Shown one piece after another: positions 52,013-63,097 of a stretch of 64,000 nt of DNA. Every line of letters begins with the position of its first letter. The first letter of the stretch is position 1. The notes beneath the pieces were generated by a model, which saw only the letters and a program-made list of their open reading frames with translations, searched no databases and was not told the DNA's origin. The stretch spans positions 43,869,307 through 43,933,306 of the forward strand of contig OX463849.1 in assembly GCA_949825065.1 (NCBI GenBank), read 5' to 3'. The stretch is from Odontocerum albicorne. Lineage: Eukaryota; Arthropoda; Insecta; Trichoptera; Odontoceridae. Both the position numbers and the translations under genes were made by a program.

Positions 52013-53627
52013 TCCGTAAAACGTTTTAAGTAAGTGAACAGTCTATAAATATATAATATAAAAATATAATTAATATAAAAGTCGGGCGTAGTTGAAATGT
52101 ATCAAGTTGAAAAGCACCCAACAAAATTCCCGTCTCACAGTCCTCATCAGTGAAACCTTTCACGTGAACAAATAATGCATCCCCAATAATACATCAAGTG
52201 CACTGAGTATATTAAATCTTCAGCTTCAAGCGGTCACTTGGAGTTTCTTATTCAGGCGTAATGAAACTGAGTAAAATGTGACTAAATATAATCTTATTGA
52301 CACAGTGAGTGTGCTTATTATGTCAGCTCTCGCTGTGAAATATTTCGCTGTATGAGAACTTAAATATATTTCTATATTGAATGAGGAATTTTTACGATTA
52401 AATTGTCTTTCTCTATTCCATTAGTCAGTGTTTTTCAAATTTACAACATATTTGTACCCCTTTAAAAAAATGTTGTACAAAAACAAAAATAATACTTATT
52501 AATTTCACAAAAATAATTAGGGATAGTGTGTAACTGTTCACAATATACTCATATAGGTATTATTTTGGTTACTTCTTTTTGTCTCGGTAAGTATTGAACG
52601 TGTTCATCCTTCGACTATAAAACAGTTAAACAACATATTTACGAAGTCACCAAAGCCTGAGAAAGGACAAGACAACAAAAGATATCGAGGAATATTTTGT
52701 CATTGATGAATGATGTAATATTTTTAATATCACTGTTTGAAGCAAGTCAGGTAGAGCAAACATTGTCTCGTCAGCCAACCTGAGAAAATATTTAATACGC
52801 GCGCATATTTGAATTTTATTTTCAAATCTTTATATTAGACTTTAATATTTTAATCCAAAGTATTTTGAAATAAATTATAAAAGCCTATTCACAAAATATA
52901 TCACAATATTAAACTAATAGTTTCTTCACAAACTTTTGTAAACTATGCAGCTAGCGAAAAAGAAAACAAGTGGAGCCAAAGTATAACATTCTCACCCTGC
53001 AAGGATACAGGGAGTCCGCTTGGTTGCACTTTAATTTTCTCTACTTCCCTTCTTATGCATACTTCCGGAAGAATTGAAAAGTATTATGCTGACCGGGCTC
53101 TTGCAGCCACGTCACAACCCTCTATTTTCACGTTTTGATTTTATAATGTAACACCAAACAATTAACAGAAAACGTCACAAACGTCGATTTTTTAATATGT
53201 TTAGAAATTTTCCAACTTGTATTTAATATATGTATTAAGGACTTCATTGCTCAAAACTATAATCAACCGGTTTATTACCAACCAAACGAGAGTTATACAT
53301 ATGGTGCTAATTAAGACACGCTATATCGTTGAAGAGAGATTTAACAATTTTCAGTCGATTTTTGAAGCAAAACAATGACGGTGCAAATCTTACAGCAGCT
53401 GGTATCGGCGTGGACATTAAATGATTAAATAAGGGAGTGAAACATGAACGCAGAAAAAAAGACTGCATTTAATAGTGTGAAAATCTGATCATTCTATATT
53501 TTTAACGCAAAAAAATTAATTTGATTAGGGTAACTACCCTGCGGCGACCCTCGTCTCAATTTTCATAATTCAGGTCACTTGAAGTAAATAAATTGAACAA
53601 AAATCGTAAGAGATTATTATATACATA
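52013..53627. other. AT-rich spacer
   Basis: No family recognised. 52975-53120 is GC-richer (CACCCTGCAAGGATACAGGG; CCGGGCTCTTGCAGCCACG) and unidentified. Near 53530 AACTACCCTGCGGCGACCCT resembles the start of an LTR only vaguely. Confidence 0.4.
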
Positions 53628-53875
53628 CCATCACGTCACTTCTCTGTCAGGGGAGGGAGAGAGAACAAAATGCCAAACTTTCCTATCGTAACAAACGCAT
53701 CCTTCGCTTCTCCTGCACCCTTAAACCTGATCATACAACTCCGATGATTTATCTGACTTTCTACGTTTTCTTCCTTCAAAATATAATTCAGTTAATTAAT
53801 CATCCTTTCACTTAGACTTGCACTATATATTTGGTTTGTTACTCTTACTTCTGCATGCTCAAACGAAAAGATCGA
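53628..53875 (-). mobile_element. LINE-A 3' copy, short
   Basis: Starts at the terminus (CCTGACAGAGAAGTGACGTG, ATGGTATG) and shares TGCCAAACTTTCCTATCG, CTCCGATGATTTATCTGAC, TTTCTACGTTTTC and GACTTGCACTATATATTTGG with the other copies. Truncated near 53875. Confidence 0.75.
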
Positions 53876-56124
53876 TAAAGTATAAAAAAAATTTATATCA
53901 ATTTATTTATATAAAAAGATTTTGTAGTCATTTGAAATGAATTATCAATGAACCACGATTACTAAGTAAGCTCCACAACACAAAAATACCTCATTTGATA
54001 AAGATAGATATTTTTAAGATAATGTGAAGCAAATTCTACGGAAGCTGGGAATAAAGGGTATTTGGAGGGCATAGCGAACGACCAGAATTGACTTGAAGAA
54101 AATTGTCTGCAATCCTAAAGCTCTGCATGAGTAATGCGGTCAACGGAGTTAAGCAGTAATACTGTAGACTTTCAATGCTACCATTAGATATTCGTCAATC
54201 GAATGTAAATTGAAACTCGAACGTTGATACTAGACGTTGATAAACTAAAGACCAAAAAGTTATAAAGTATATGGAAAATGTATAAAAAGCCTTTCAAAAA
54301 CTAATATAATTTCAAAACGTGATTTACTCGCACATTTTTCTACTTCCATCTATACATTTATTTTAGATCGTATATTTCAAGGGTCTTCACGCCGCATTTC
54401 TCAATAATAGGGTTTCCATTTTTACTCGATAGGGCGCTCACACGTCCTTAGTTGACAGGGCCATTTCGACAGCAACAGCATTTATTCATTTACTTGGGGT
54501 GACTGAAGGTAAATAATTCAATTCTCATGCGAGGAGTAGTATCGAAACTAAAAACACTCAACATTTCCATCAATAAATCCCCTATTGGTATCGATGGAAT
54601 AATCGATCGAGAGGGTATAAAGAACAACAATACATTTGATTGGAAATATCGCGTACTTTTCGTAGAAAGTGACATGTATCAAATATCTATATATGAAGAA
54701 CGAATACTCAAAATTGATAACATGTTAACGAATAGGAAATTAAATTAGTGTTTTTCTCATTATGTCTTGAAAATCGACTTATTTCACTGAATTTTTTTCA
54801 AGTGAGTCGCCAAGAAAAATCATTCTTAATAATTACTCATAGTTAATATCCATAAAAATATACAAATTTTTCCTCAGTTTATAATATTTTATTATTATTT
54901 TTTACTTTTCACTATCCATTATTTAAAATTTATATCGTTTTCAGTGAAAGGCTCGCAGAACTGTACAAGTATTGTACATAAAATGCTTAAAACCTTCCAA
55001 TTTGTGAATTTGAGAACCCCATCACTAGGGAAGGCATGTAACGAAGTGCTTTCATTCCTAAATCACAAATTACGTACATTTGTCCTAAATCTAAAACACT
55101 CAACACACTCACCTCCTTACACACTTTCTTCCAAAACTATCATACACATAATTCTAACCACATCATAATCTCAATAATCGCATCCAAATCATATCTAACA
55201 ATTCATCACACACTTTACATGCGCACAAGTTATTCACTTTCATAATCATTAATTTATTTATGATTCACAACACAGTATTAATCGTCTAAATATTTGAAAT
55301 GGAAAAATAAAACAAAAATATAACCGTGCATAAACCCACCATTATGTTGATACAGAAAACCACTTGACTAGGCGAGACCTGTGATAAAATGGTATTCCTT
55401 AATCGCTAATTTATGCATTTCTCCTAAATACTATAATACTTAGCTGAAACATTCCCACTCTTCACTAATTAATTTAAATCTCTAATTTCAAAACTATTCA
55501 TTAGTTAACGTGTAATTAAAAAAAAACATTTTTTTTATTCATGACTTCATTTTCAAATTTCGTGTTTGTTTTCTTCTTTTATATTGATATGTTTAGTCAA
55601 TATAAAAAATGGGGTTTCCTTCCCATTATTCTTTCTTATCAATTTCGGAAACTGATTTTTTTTTCAGAATTATCTTGTTTACCTATTCAAACACGCTGAA
55701 GTTATTTCATCATTTCGTACAAACTACTGTGGATTGAGTGTCATAGACGTCAATCCGAAAGTGGAACAAAGGATCACAGTAAATAAATTGAGATCTTTTT
55801 TATCATTATCAAATTATCTCAATGTATTTTGAATCGGAAAACATTTAGCATTTTTCTATTTTATTCGAGTTTTCAAGTTTCTTCGCAAAGAGCGAAATAA
55901 AATTTATTTAGTTGTTTTTTTTTTAAACTAATATTCTTATTTCTTCAAAAACGTAGAATAAATTCTCCATAGTACTGTATGGAAGGGAAACATGTTAATG
56001 GCTGTTCCGTATCCAATGGACTACAAGGTGCACTAGCATCTCTATCATCCAAGAATTAGAGATAACCGAAGTACTTTATACTCGTACTTTGAACGTATTT
56101 CCAGTAAGAATTACGAATGTTTGG
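53876..56124. other. AT-rich spacer
   Basis: About 2.2 kb without recognised repeats. The plus-strand frame 54527-54748 (73 codons, ordinary-looking composition) has no domain I recognise and no evident intron or promoter context, so it is not called. Confidence 0.4.
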
Positions 56125-56300
56125 AGAAGTTGGTGATCACGGAGTAGTTGAGGAAAAAGGAGTAAGAGGAACGTGTCTTATAAGGTGGACGGACCAAATA
56201 TAGGAGTTAACAGGATCCTCTTTAAACATTGCATTCAACTGGGAAGGATGGAAACAGTGATGAACCAAGTTCCAGATATAATAGACTCGTAGTACCACGA
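56125..56300 (+). pseudogene. LINE-B C-terminal relic
   Basis: Reads CLEKLVIT, then in neighbouring frames CLIRWTDQI, a stop, ELTGSSLNIAFNWEGWK. It is the same segment as 11985-12110 and fits the LINE C terminus GRSPTRW.DQI..LTG.PL..A. It is followed by TACCACGACGCTCAGCATTC, a CAC.ACGCTCAGCA 3' end common after that protein. Non-functional. Confidence 0.7.
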
Positions 56301-57554
56301 CGCTCAGCATTCAACACGGAATGAAAAACTACTATTTGTATTAGGCATCATTTTCAATACAAGTATTGATTGTAAAATTGATTTATAAGAATGTGAAATT
56401 GTCTTATCAAAATGAGTTTTCATTTCGATAGAAGTATTATTTTAGCATTTTTCGTTTACTTTAGAAGAAATAAGTGAGATTGGAAGTTTTTTGGCTTGAC
56501 ATTGCATTTATTTGTCACTCTCATATTTTTTAAATTCATGTGTCATTCAAAGTTATTGTAGTCTCATCACTTTTGAAATTGTTTGTTTTGTTTATTTCAT
56601 GGTTATCATCGTCGAAGTAAATAATTTGCTTTCGAATTATTTGTTGTTCAGTTCTGTAGTTATCCTTGATTTAATTTTTAGATAGTCTTATAAATTAAGT
56701 AAATTAAGTAGGTCATTCATAATTTCAACACTTACTTGAATATTGTTTAGTATCCAAATGCATGAATGCAACAATTTTGTTTCTAACACAATACAAAAAT
56801 ATATTAAAATATATGAACACGACACACACGCATTTTTACATGTTACAACAACGCCGAATTTTTCGGTTTGAATGATTTCTAGACGTTAGGTACACTATTA
56901 TCTTTACCATCATTGAAACCTTCCTACATGAAGAATACTTGAAAATACAATATTTTACCTTAAGCATCTTTGAAACCATCCCACATGAAGAATATTACAC
57001 ACGTTTCGATATTTTACACCCTTTCATCTTCACGTGACGTTAAAGACTTTAAGGCTGCCGTATTTAGGACGATAATTCTGTTTAAATAATTATTCTACTT
57101 ATCCCAAAGATTTCGGAGGCTACGGATCTTAAGAACACGATTAATTATGGCCCAAGAGCCCTTTCTTGAGTCGAAACACGGTGAAATGGCATGAATTCAA
57201 ATACATACATTATGCAAAATGGTATTAATGTTAGAGTTCAAACAGAGCCTGTTTTCCCTGGTATTCTTCATTCGGTTTTGAATAATTTATGTTAAATATT
57301 CACACATTTTATGAGTTAACCACTCGGATAATATTATGCAAATTCGGGTAAAGATTGAATTTTTCGTGGGTGGACGATTTGGAATGATTTCCAAAGGATC
57401 TGTTTAAAAACAACTTCGTCGTTTTTCCCTCATTTATATAGTTAAAAGAGAAAAACTTGTCTCAGTGGATTACTATTACAAAAAAGTCAAGTAGGGATAT
57501 TAAATTTCACCCTGGTTATTCAATATTTAAATATATTTATGTGTTATATATCTC
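56301..57554. other. AT-rich spacer
   Basis: 57110-57200 carries CGGAGGCTACGGATCTTAAG and ATGGCCCAAGAGCCC, which may be related to 27290-27345. Otherwise empty. Confidence 0.4.
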
Positions 57555-58140
57555 TTTAGGTCATTGGGTGGTATAAAAATGTCGAACGAGAATTATATTG
57601 TATTGTGCTTTCGAAGTCAAGTGCAGAATTGAATCATCTGGTGCGGCTTTTAATAAAATGAGAAGCGTATTCAGCGATGATAATCTAAACTTGAAACTTC
57701 AACAACGGTTAGTCAAATGCTACGTTTGGTCAGTGTTATTGCATGGAGTGGAATCATGGACTCTCAAAGTTGGTAGTATGAACCGACTGGAAGCATTCGA
57801 AATGTGGATTCACCGGAGAATGCTACGGATACCCTGGACGGATATGGTCAGCAACACAAGGGTTCTTCAAAGAGCCAAAGTTGATAGAGAGTTGCTGAGT
57901 AATATTAAAATCCGAAAGGTGTTCTATTTGGGTCATGTACTTAGAGGAGCAAAGTACAAATTACTGCACCTGATCATCCAATGCAAAATAGAGGGTCGAA
58001 GAGGTGTTGGCAGGAGGCAAATCTCCTGGCTCTGCAATATACGTGATTGGACTGGTATAAGGAGCATTGGGGATCTTTTTCAGGCTGCCGGGGACGAAGA
58101 TGTCTGCTCTCATGTGATATTCAACATTGGGGGGACCTGA
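57555..58140 (+). pseudogene. LINE-C reverse transcriptase C-terminal part
   Basis: The longest coding relic in the window. After a broken YLG-like start it reads EVKCRIESSGAAFNKMRSVF, SDDNLNLKLQQRLVKCYVWS, VLLHGVESWTLKVGSMNRLE, AFEMWIHRRMLRIPWTDMVS, NTRVLQRAKVDRELLSNIK, VFYLGHVLRGAKYKLLHLII, QCKIEGRRGVGRRQISWLCN, IRDWTGI and ends FQAAGDEDVCSHVIFNIGGT. This is the thumb and C-terminal region of a widespread non-LTR retrotransposon type (I..R...A...F.KM; LR...C YV.S.LLYG.E.WTL; FEMW..RRMLRI.W; R...LGH..R; G.RG.GRR..SWL). The catalytic palm is missing. 180 codons are open, so this copy is comparatively young or lucky. Confidence 0.92.
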
Positions 58141-58234
58141 CATGACACTGGGAAGAAGAAGTGATTTCGTCGTATACATTATAAACTGGTTTATTGTTAT
58201 GTGTCAATGTATTTTCCCCAACCCGAAATATATG

Positions 58235-58375
58235 CAATAGGTCTCAAGTAAAAACCCAAACGGAATCATTTTTTAATACAAAATAAGTCTGGGTTCCAAC
58301 GGAAGTTAAACTTGCAGCCCCAGCTTGGTAGACAGGCGTCTTGCCAACTTGGTGCGCAGGTTGTCTAACCAAGGC
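58235..58375 (-). mobile_element. SINE1 copy, head and body
   Basis: The minus strand reads CGCACCAAGTTGGCAAGACG, CCTGTCTACCAAGCTGGGGC, TGCAAGTTTAACTTCCGTTG, GAACCCAGACTTATTTTG and GGTTTTTACTTGAGACC. The B box is mutated. The 3' end is missing. Confidence 0.8.
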
Positions 58376-58499
58376 CACATGAATGTATATAAACTTTTAT
58401 ATGCTGATGACGTAAAATTGTTGATTCTTCTTTACATATCGTACTGCGCGCGGCCATTCGATATGAAAATCCTTTTTTCCAAGTGATGAATAACTCGTT

Positions 58500-58560
58500 C
58501 GGAGTCTCGGTCCAATGGTAGGACGCCTTACTCCTTCATCGGATAAATGCTGACTGTTAT
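58500..58560 (+). other. tRNA-like A-box fragment
   Basis: GGAGTCTCGGTCCAATGGTA and GGACGCCTTACTCC resemble the first half of a tRNA-derived SINE head, with TCGGTCCAATGGTAGGAC as the A box. No B box follows. It could be an old SINE1 or SINE2 relative. Confidence 0.35.
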
Positions 58561-58961
58561 GATATTTGGTTGGATATTTTGGTTATTTTTTTTAGAAAAC
58601 GGGGAAGGAAGTTTTTTTTTAATTTTTGATGAATGATTACGAGAAATAATAAGAACGTTAAATACTTATATAAACGTGATGGTATATAAATAATATTACA
58701 TATAAATATACGTAGATTTGTGGATGTGCGATGTCACACTCGGTTATATATATTAAATGGGTGTGAGTGAAAAATAATGGAGGGGAGATGATGGTGAGTA
58801 AAATATAAAATGTTGTATTTGTGTAGGTATATGGGGATACGTGTGTGACTTTTAAAAAAATATTAATACATATATATGATAAATACGGGAGATACGCGAT
58901 TGCCTGTGGAGGAAGACTGTCGTCTGCCGATGGAGGTGTCGGTGTCGGTGTAGAGTATGGA

Positions 58962-58975
58962 GGGGGGGGGGGGGG
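58962..58975. repeat. G homopolymer (14 bp)
   Basis: An uninterrupted run of G directly beyond the stop of the minus-strand LINE-E relic. Prone to sequencing error. Confidence 0.9.
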
Positions 58976-58984
58976 CGTTCAGAG

Positions 58985-59752
58985 TGACGGGGTCATTTAC
59001 AGTTGGGGGGGGCGCGGAGAATAGATTTCCGACGTGGGTGCCTAAATTTGGTGTTCGCGTCGTAGTTTCCTAGAGCTTTTATGACGGGTTTGAGATATCT
59101 GAATATAGAACTGTAAAGCCTTTCGGCCAGAGCGCGCATGTGTTCGGGGATTGTTTGAAGTGCGGTATCTGCGTGGAGTCTAGAGTTACGAACTATGTAG
59201 GGTGCGTTTAAAATCATGCGGAGGGCTTTGTTTTGGACGACTTGAATGTGGTTTATCGTGGTTACCGGCACGTAGCCCCAGACCGGAAGGGCGTATGTCA
59301 ATTGCGGTCTGACGATCGCTTTGTAAAGATGGAGTTTAGTGCGCGGACTTAATTTACTGAATTTACCGACCAAGGGGAATAATGATTTTAGTGTTCCGAG
59401 AGGTTTTGATGTTACAACGAGGGCGTGTTTGCGCCACGTGAGGCTACTGTCTAAGGTGAGGCCTAAGTATTTCACGTACTTGGTCCATGGGACGCTCTGG
59501 CCGAAGAGATTAAGAGTTCTGACGGGTTCGATATATTTGCGGGCAAAACGGACTGCGGTGCTTTTGGAGGGATTTGTTTTGATCTTCCATTCTGTGCACC
59601 ATTGCTCCAGAACGGGAATGAAGTCTTGCAGTCTGTTGCGGGAATCGGACTCGTATTTTGATGAAGAGAGGAAGGCTGATTCGTCGGCGTAGTACGCGGT
59701 GATACAGTGTGTTAGAAAGTTTGGGCATATCGCTAGTGTATATTATGAAAAT
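58985..59752 (-). pseudogene. LINE-E: jockey-like reverse transcriptase, part
   Basis: From 59752 the minus strand reads IIYTSDMPKLSNT, a frameshift, ITAYYADESAFLSSSKYESD, RLQDFIPVLEQWCTEWKIKT, NPSKSTAVRFARKYIEPV, YVKYLGLTLDSSLTWRKHAL, LSPRTKLHLYKAIVRPQLTY, ALPVWGYVP, IQVVQNKALRMILNAPYIVR, NSRLHADTALQTIPEHM. Order and motifs fit jockey-clade reverse transcriptases, but the catalytic YADD reads YADE and the frame is broken, so it is inactive. Codon content and GC are higher than the surroundings, suggesting recent arrival. The frame ends near 58990. The minus-strand sequence beyond it to about 58570 is probably its 3' UTR. Confidence 0.93.
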
Positions 59753-60900
59753 CCTTTGCTCATAGTAATATATTGTATTACATGTATATCTACATTTTTA
59801 CACGTAGAAATGTTTTTTTTATTTCTACATTTGACGTGTTGGACCTGTTCATAGCATATTTTAAAATATTGTTTAGAATATATCATATTGACACTACAGT
59901 TTTATTTACTGCCACAGTTTCAACGTAATCCAAAAACACGCAATGAATTTTGTCAGAAAAATAAAATGATGTGTTTTTTTTTCAATATTCACTAGACTTC
60001 ATAGAGATCACATCAGGCACAAAAAGCAATATATTTCCCCGGGAATGATGCTTTTCAATCAAAATGGAGGCAAAAGCGACGGAACGTAAACAAAAATAAA
60101 CTATTCATTCCACAAACAGCCAATACAGTATCATATTAAGGTACAAGCTGAGGATATAATTGCCCAAACAGTGAGAAAATGGAGCGTTAAATTTATAAAA
60201 AAAACAGACCGAGTAAAAAACCCTTTGAATATTTTTTTGGCATTATCAGTACATTTTCAAATTCCATATTAACAGTCACGAAGAACAATCATTGGACTTT
60301 ACAAGTATCCATATGTGGTTGATTTTTTATTTTATTTTATTTATAAACGGTCGAGAGATATTAAGTTAATAAATACAAAATATAAAAAAGATAAACAAAT
60401 AATACAACATTAAAGATTAATGATCTGACGACACATTACGATACATTCGCAGGAATATCATGGTCGAAAAAAGTCTTCAAAATTTATTTATGTAGGATCA
60501 AGGATAATTTAAATAGGTCCATCAAGCATCCATAGGATATATAGATTCTGTGCAGCCTAAAAATTTACGAACTGTAAAAATAGTTGATTAATTAATTACT
60601 ATAAATAACCATTGATTTTGTCTCGTGGGTCAATAGGAAGTTCGAAAAACAGATTAATTAAAATTCAACACAATCATAATAAGAATTAACAAATGTATAC
60701 ATTCATTAAGTCAATTAATTTCCTTTTGTCGCATAAGTTCAAAAGCTTCATCAAACATTATATGTTTAATTCATCGTGAGTTATAAACAACTAAAGTTTC
60801 TAAACAGAAATCAACCTGGCATTCCCTACAATCTACGAGTATATACATAGATACCGTAGTAAGGTGATCGCACAGTAGAGATGTAGTTAACTAATGTTTT
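59753..60900. other. AT-rich spacer
   Basis: No repeat family or coding signal recognised. Confidence 0.45.
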
Positions 60901-60944
60901 AACCGGTATCTTTGATACTCGTACGAGTATCTAAAATACCGGTT
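60901..60944. repeat. palindrome, ~22-bp arms, no loop
   Basis: AACCGGTATCTTTGATACTC meets GAGTATCTAAAATACCGGTT across a central GTAC, with two mismatched pairs. The centre is ATACTCGTACGAGTAT, two copies of a word common in this window. Confidence 0.9.
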
Positions 60945-61029
60945 TCATTAACAAAAATAAATTCATGGTTTCATTGAGCCTTGTTTTCATTGACAAAATT
61001 ACAGATATGGTTTCATTGATAAAAATAAA

Positions 61030-61220
61030 TTCATTAAAATTGTAGTATAACATGCATGTCAAGCGAGTTCTAATATTTATGATTAAAGTAAAATTGTAGT
61101 ATAACATGCATGTCAAGCGAGGACGAGAGTTCTAATATTTATGATTAAAGTAAAATTGTAGTATAACGTGCATGTCAAGCGAGCAAGAGAGTTCTAATAT
61201 TTATGATTAAAGTAAAAATT
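61030..61220. repeat. ~62-68-bp tandem repeat, 3 units
   Basis: The unit is AAAATTGTAGTATAACATGC, ATGTCAAGCGAG, AGTTCTAATATTTATGATTA, AAGT. Units two and three have an added GACGAG or CAAGAG. An adjoining pair ATGGTTTCATTGA and AAAATAAATTCATKR (60945-61030) is a second small repeat. Confidence 0.93.
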
Positions 61221-61564
61221 GGTAATCGGCCTTCTACTAGTGGGGTCAGATACCATCTTTCAATGTCGTATCACCATTAAGGATTTTTTAAAACACATTT
61301 GACACACGTGATCGATTACTGCATTGTCGTCATATACTATATATATTTTTTTTTGTTTGTGTCACATTTTTTTCTGTGGTAGTAAACATTTTTCAAACAC
61401 CAAAATAAACATTATGTTAGCTTTAAAATGACACCAAAAACCGCTCTAGCATTTTGGGCTAACAATGGCCGAAAGAATACGCTTAACTATTACCTTTCAT
61501 AATAATTATACATTCAGCACGTTTGGAATGAATCTAACCGTCAACCATTCTGTGAATTGAAGAC
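61221..61564. other. AT-rich spacer
   Basis: Nothing recognised. Confidence 0.45.
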
Positions 61565-61917
61565 GCCTATGTGATTATTGATTTATTAAATGCTCGCTGT
61601 TGTGCTTGAAGTCAGCACACGTTCTTGACAGATTCAACCAAAGTTTTGATAGCAAGGAGATTAAAATTTCATGACGATCGGCATGTTTAATCTGCTGCAG
61701 TATTTCGTTAAGTAGTTTTATAAGGTGCTATTTTTATGTTGATTTGTATCACTATAATAAACATTTTTATGTTGATTCTGTAGTATATAAGCTACAGAAA
61801 ATTATAAATTCTGATATAAACAGTAAGACCAGTCCGGAAATTAATAGGCCAAGAATCGAACCTAGAGCGTCCGCTGGCTTTGCGTGAATGCTAACCGTTA
61901 GATCACGGCCGTTGACA
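61565..61917 (-). mobile_element. SINE2, longest copy
   Basis: The minus strand reads CGGCCGTGATCTAACGGTTA, GCATTCACGCAAAGCCAGCG, the B box TAGGTTCGATTCTTGGCC, then TTTCTGTAGCTTATATACTA, AAATAGCACCTTATAAAACT, CTGCAGCAGATTAAACATGC, CGATCGTCATGAAATTTTAA, TCTCCTTGCTATCAAAACTT and GTGCTGACTTCAAGCACAAC. Both Pol III boxes are present. About 350 bp, long for a tRNA SINE, with a short internal duplication (ATTTTTATGTTGATT twice). Confidence 0.8.
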
Positions 61918-62019
61918 TGACAATTGCAACTTCAGTACGTTTACTCAATCCATTTAGTAACATATATGTATATCAAAGATATATTATGTATCTAGTTTGC
62001 AAAACACATATTTTCCAAG

Positions 62020-62165
62020 CTAGGAGTTGTTCGTTCAATTACCCATTTTTTTAAATGAAATATACCAGTCTGGTTTCTTCAACATCTTTCTGTTTTTCTT
62101 TTAAATAGATTGCCACATAGCAATAAACCCACTAGATTGTACCATATATAACGAAAGTTTACTGC
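62020..62165 (+). mobile_element. SINE1 copy
   Basis: GCTAGGAGTTGTTCGTTCAA as a decayed B box, then ACCAGTCTGGTTTCTTCAAC, TCTTTCTGTTTTTC, AGATTGCCACATAGCAATAA, ACCCACTAGATTGTACCATA and TATAACGAAAG. The A-box end is missing. Confidence 0.85.
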
Positions 62166-62869
62166 TATGATAACTGTTTTTCTATGTGTATACCATTAAC
62201 AACATATTGAATTTTCCTATGGTAACTAAACACCTTAGACTGTCCCTGAACACAGCATACCCAAAAATGAAAGAATCGCGTAGTTTCCAAATCACGAGCA
62301 CGCGTTAATCCTCTTATTTTGAATTTGCACACGAAGTGACTAAAATTACTGAAAATGTGCGGCTTTATAAAGAATTTTTTTAAAGTTATTGAAACGAATC
62401 GATTTTCGATAGTGATTGTTTTGAGAAAAATTCCCACCACGAAGCGTGAATGGAAAAATGGGGTATTTAAATATATTTTGTGTTTGCATTTGAATGAGCC
62501 CGTATATTTAGCTAGATATTGGTGATATTTTTTTAAAGAATATATAGGTACATATGATCAAAATCTTAGTACCCTTTGAAAGAAGGCAAAGTAGTCCGAG
62601 GAATTGATCCTGTTGATATTACTACTATTTACCGTATGTTCTTTCTTGAACAATAAATTTTAATAATGATGTTACATTGTCTCCGTCTTTTAATCTTTCG
62701 GTTGCGGTTGTGGTCTCAGGGGCGTAGATCTTCGTCTGTCGCCATTCCCTTTTAACTTCTCAGCTTCTATTCAATCATATCAAACCGATTTTTACATTCA
62801 ATTTGTAATAGGTCGTCATTCTCCGAGTATGATTGTAAACTGTCTTATATGCACAAAATACCTGTGCAT
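62166..62869. other. spacer with weak tRNA-like trace
   Basis: At 62590-62625 the minus strand holds CAGGATCAATTCCTCGGAC, a B-box-like word, possibly another SINE head. The rest is unrecognised. A GC-richer patch lies at 62690-62760. Confidence 0.35.
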
Positions 62870-63097
62870 GAAATAGTTACTTTAGCAAGAGTGCATTTAA
62901 TGCCATGATCGAATCGAATGGTTTAATATGTTTCAGCCTTGTTAGGTAGATTTTTTATATACCACTATTTTTGCGTTGCTTATTAGCGTTATTAGAATAT
63001 GTAAAGCAGACTAGTAATAAGTGAATCCGCCAGGAATCGAACCTGAAGGCTCGGTGGCTTAGTGTGAATGCTTACTGTTAGACTACAGCCGCCGACT
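62870..63097 (-). mobile_element. SINE2 copy
   Basis: The minus strand reads GGCGGCTGTAGTCTAACAGT, AAGCATTCACACTAAGCCAC, CGAGCCTTCAGGTTCGATTC, CTGGCGGATTC, then a body with GGCTGAAACATATTAAACC, GATTCGATCATGGCATTAAA and TGCACTCTTGCTAAAGT that parallels the body of 61565-61917. A and B boxes are both well kept. Confidence 0.8.

Noticed and set aside
54527..54748. 73-codon frame that could be a small host gene or exon
   Set aside because: Composition is ordinary, but there is no recognisable domain, no convincing splice or promoter context, and an overlapping frame of similar length on the other strand.
27290..57200. Possible further repeat family (27290-27345 and 57110-57165)
   Set aside because: Only two short similar stretches (CGGAGGC..A..., GGCCC) that could be chance; noted in the spacer entries but not called.
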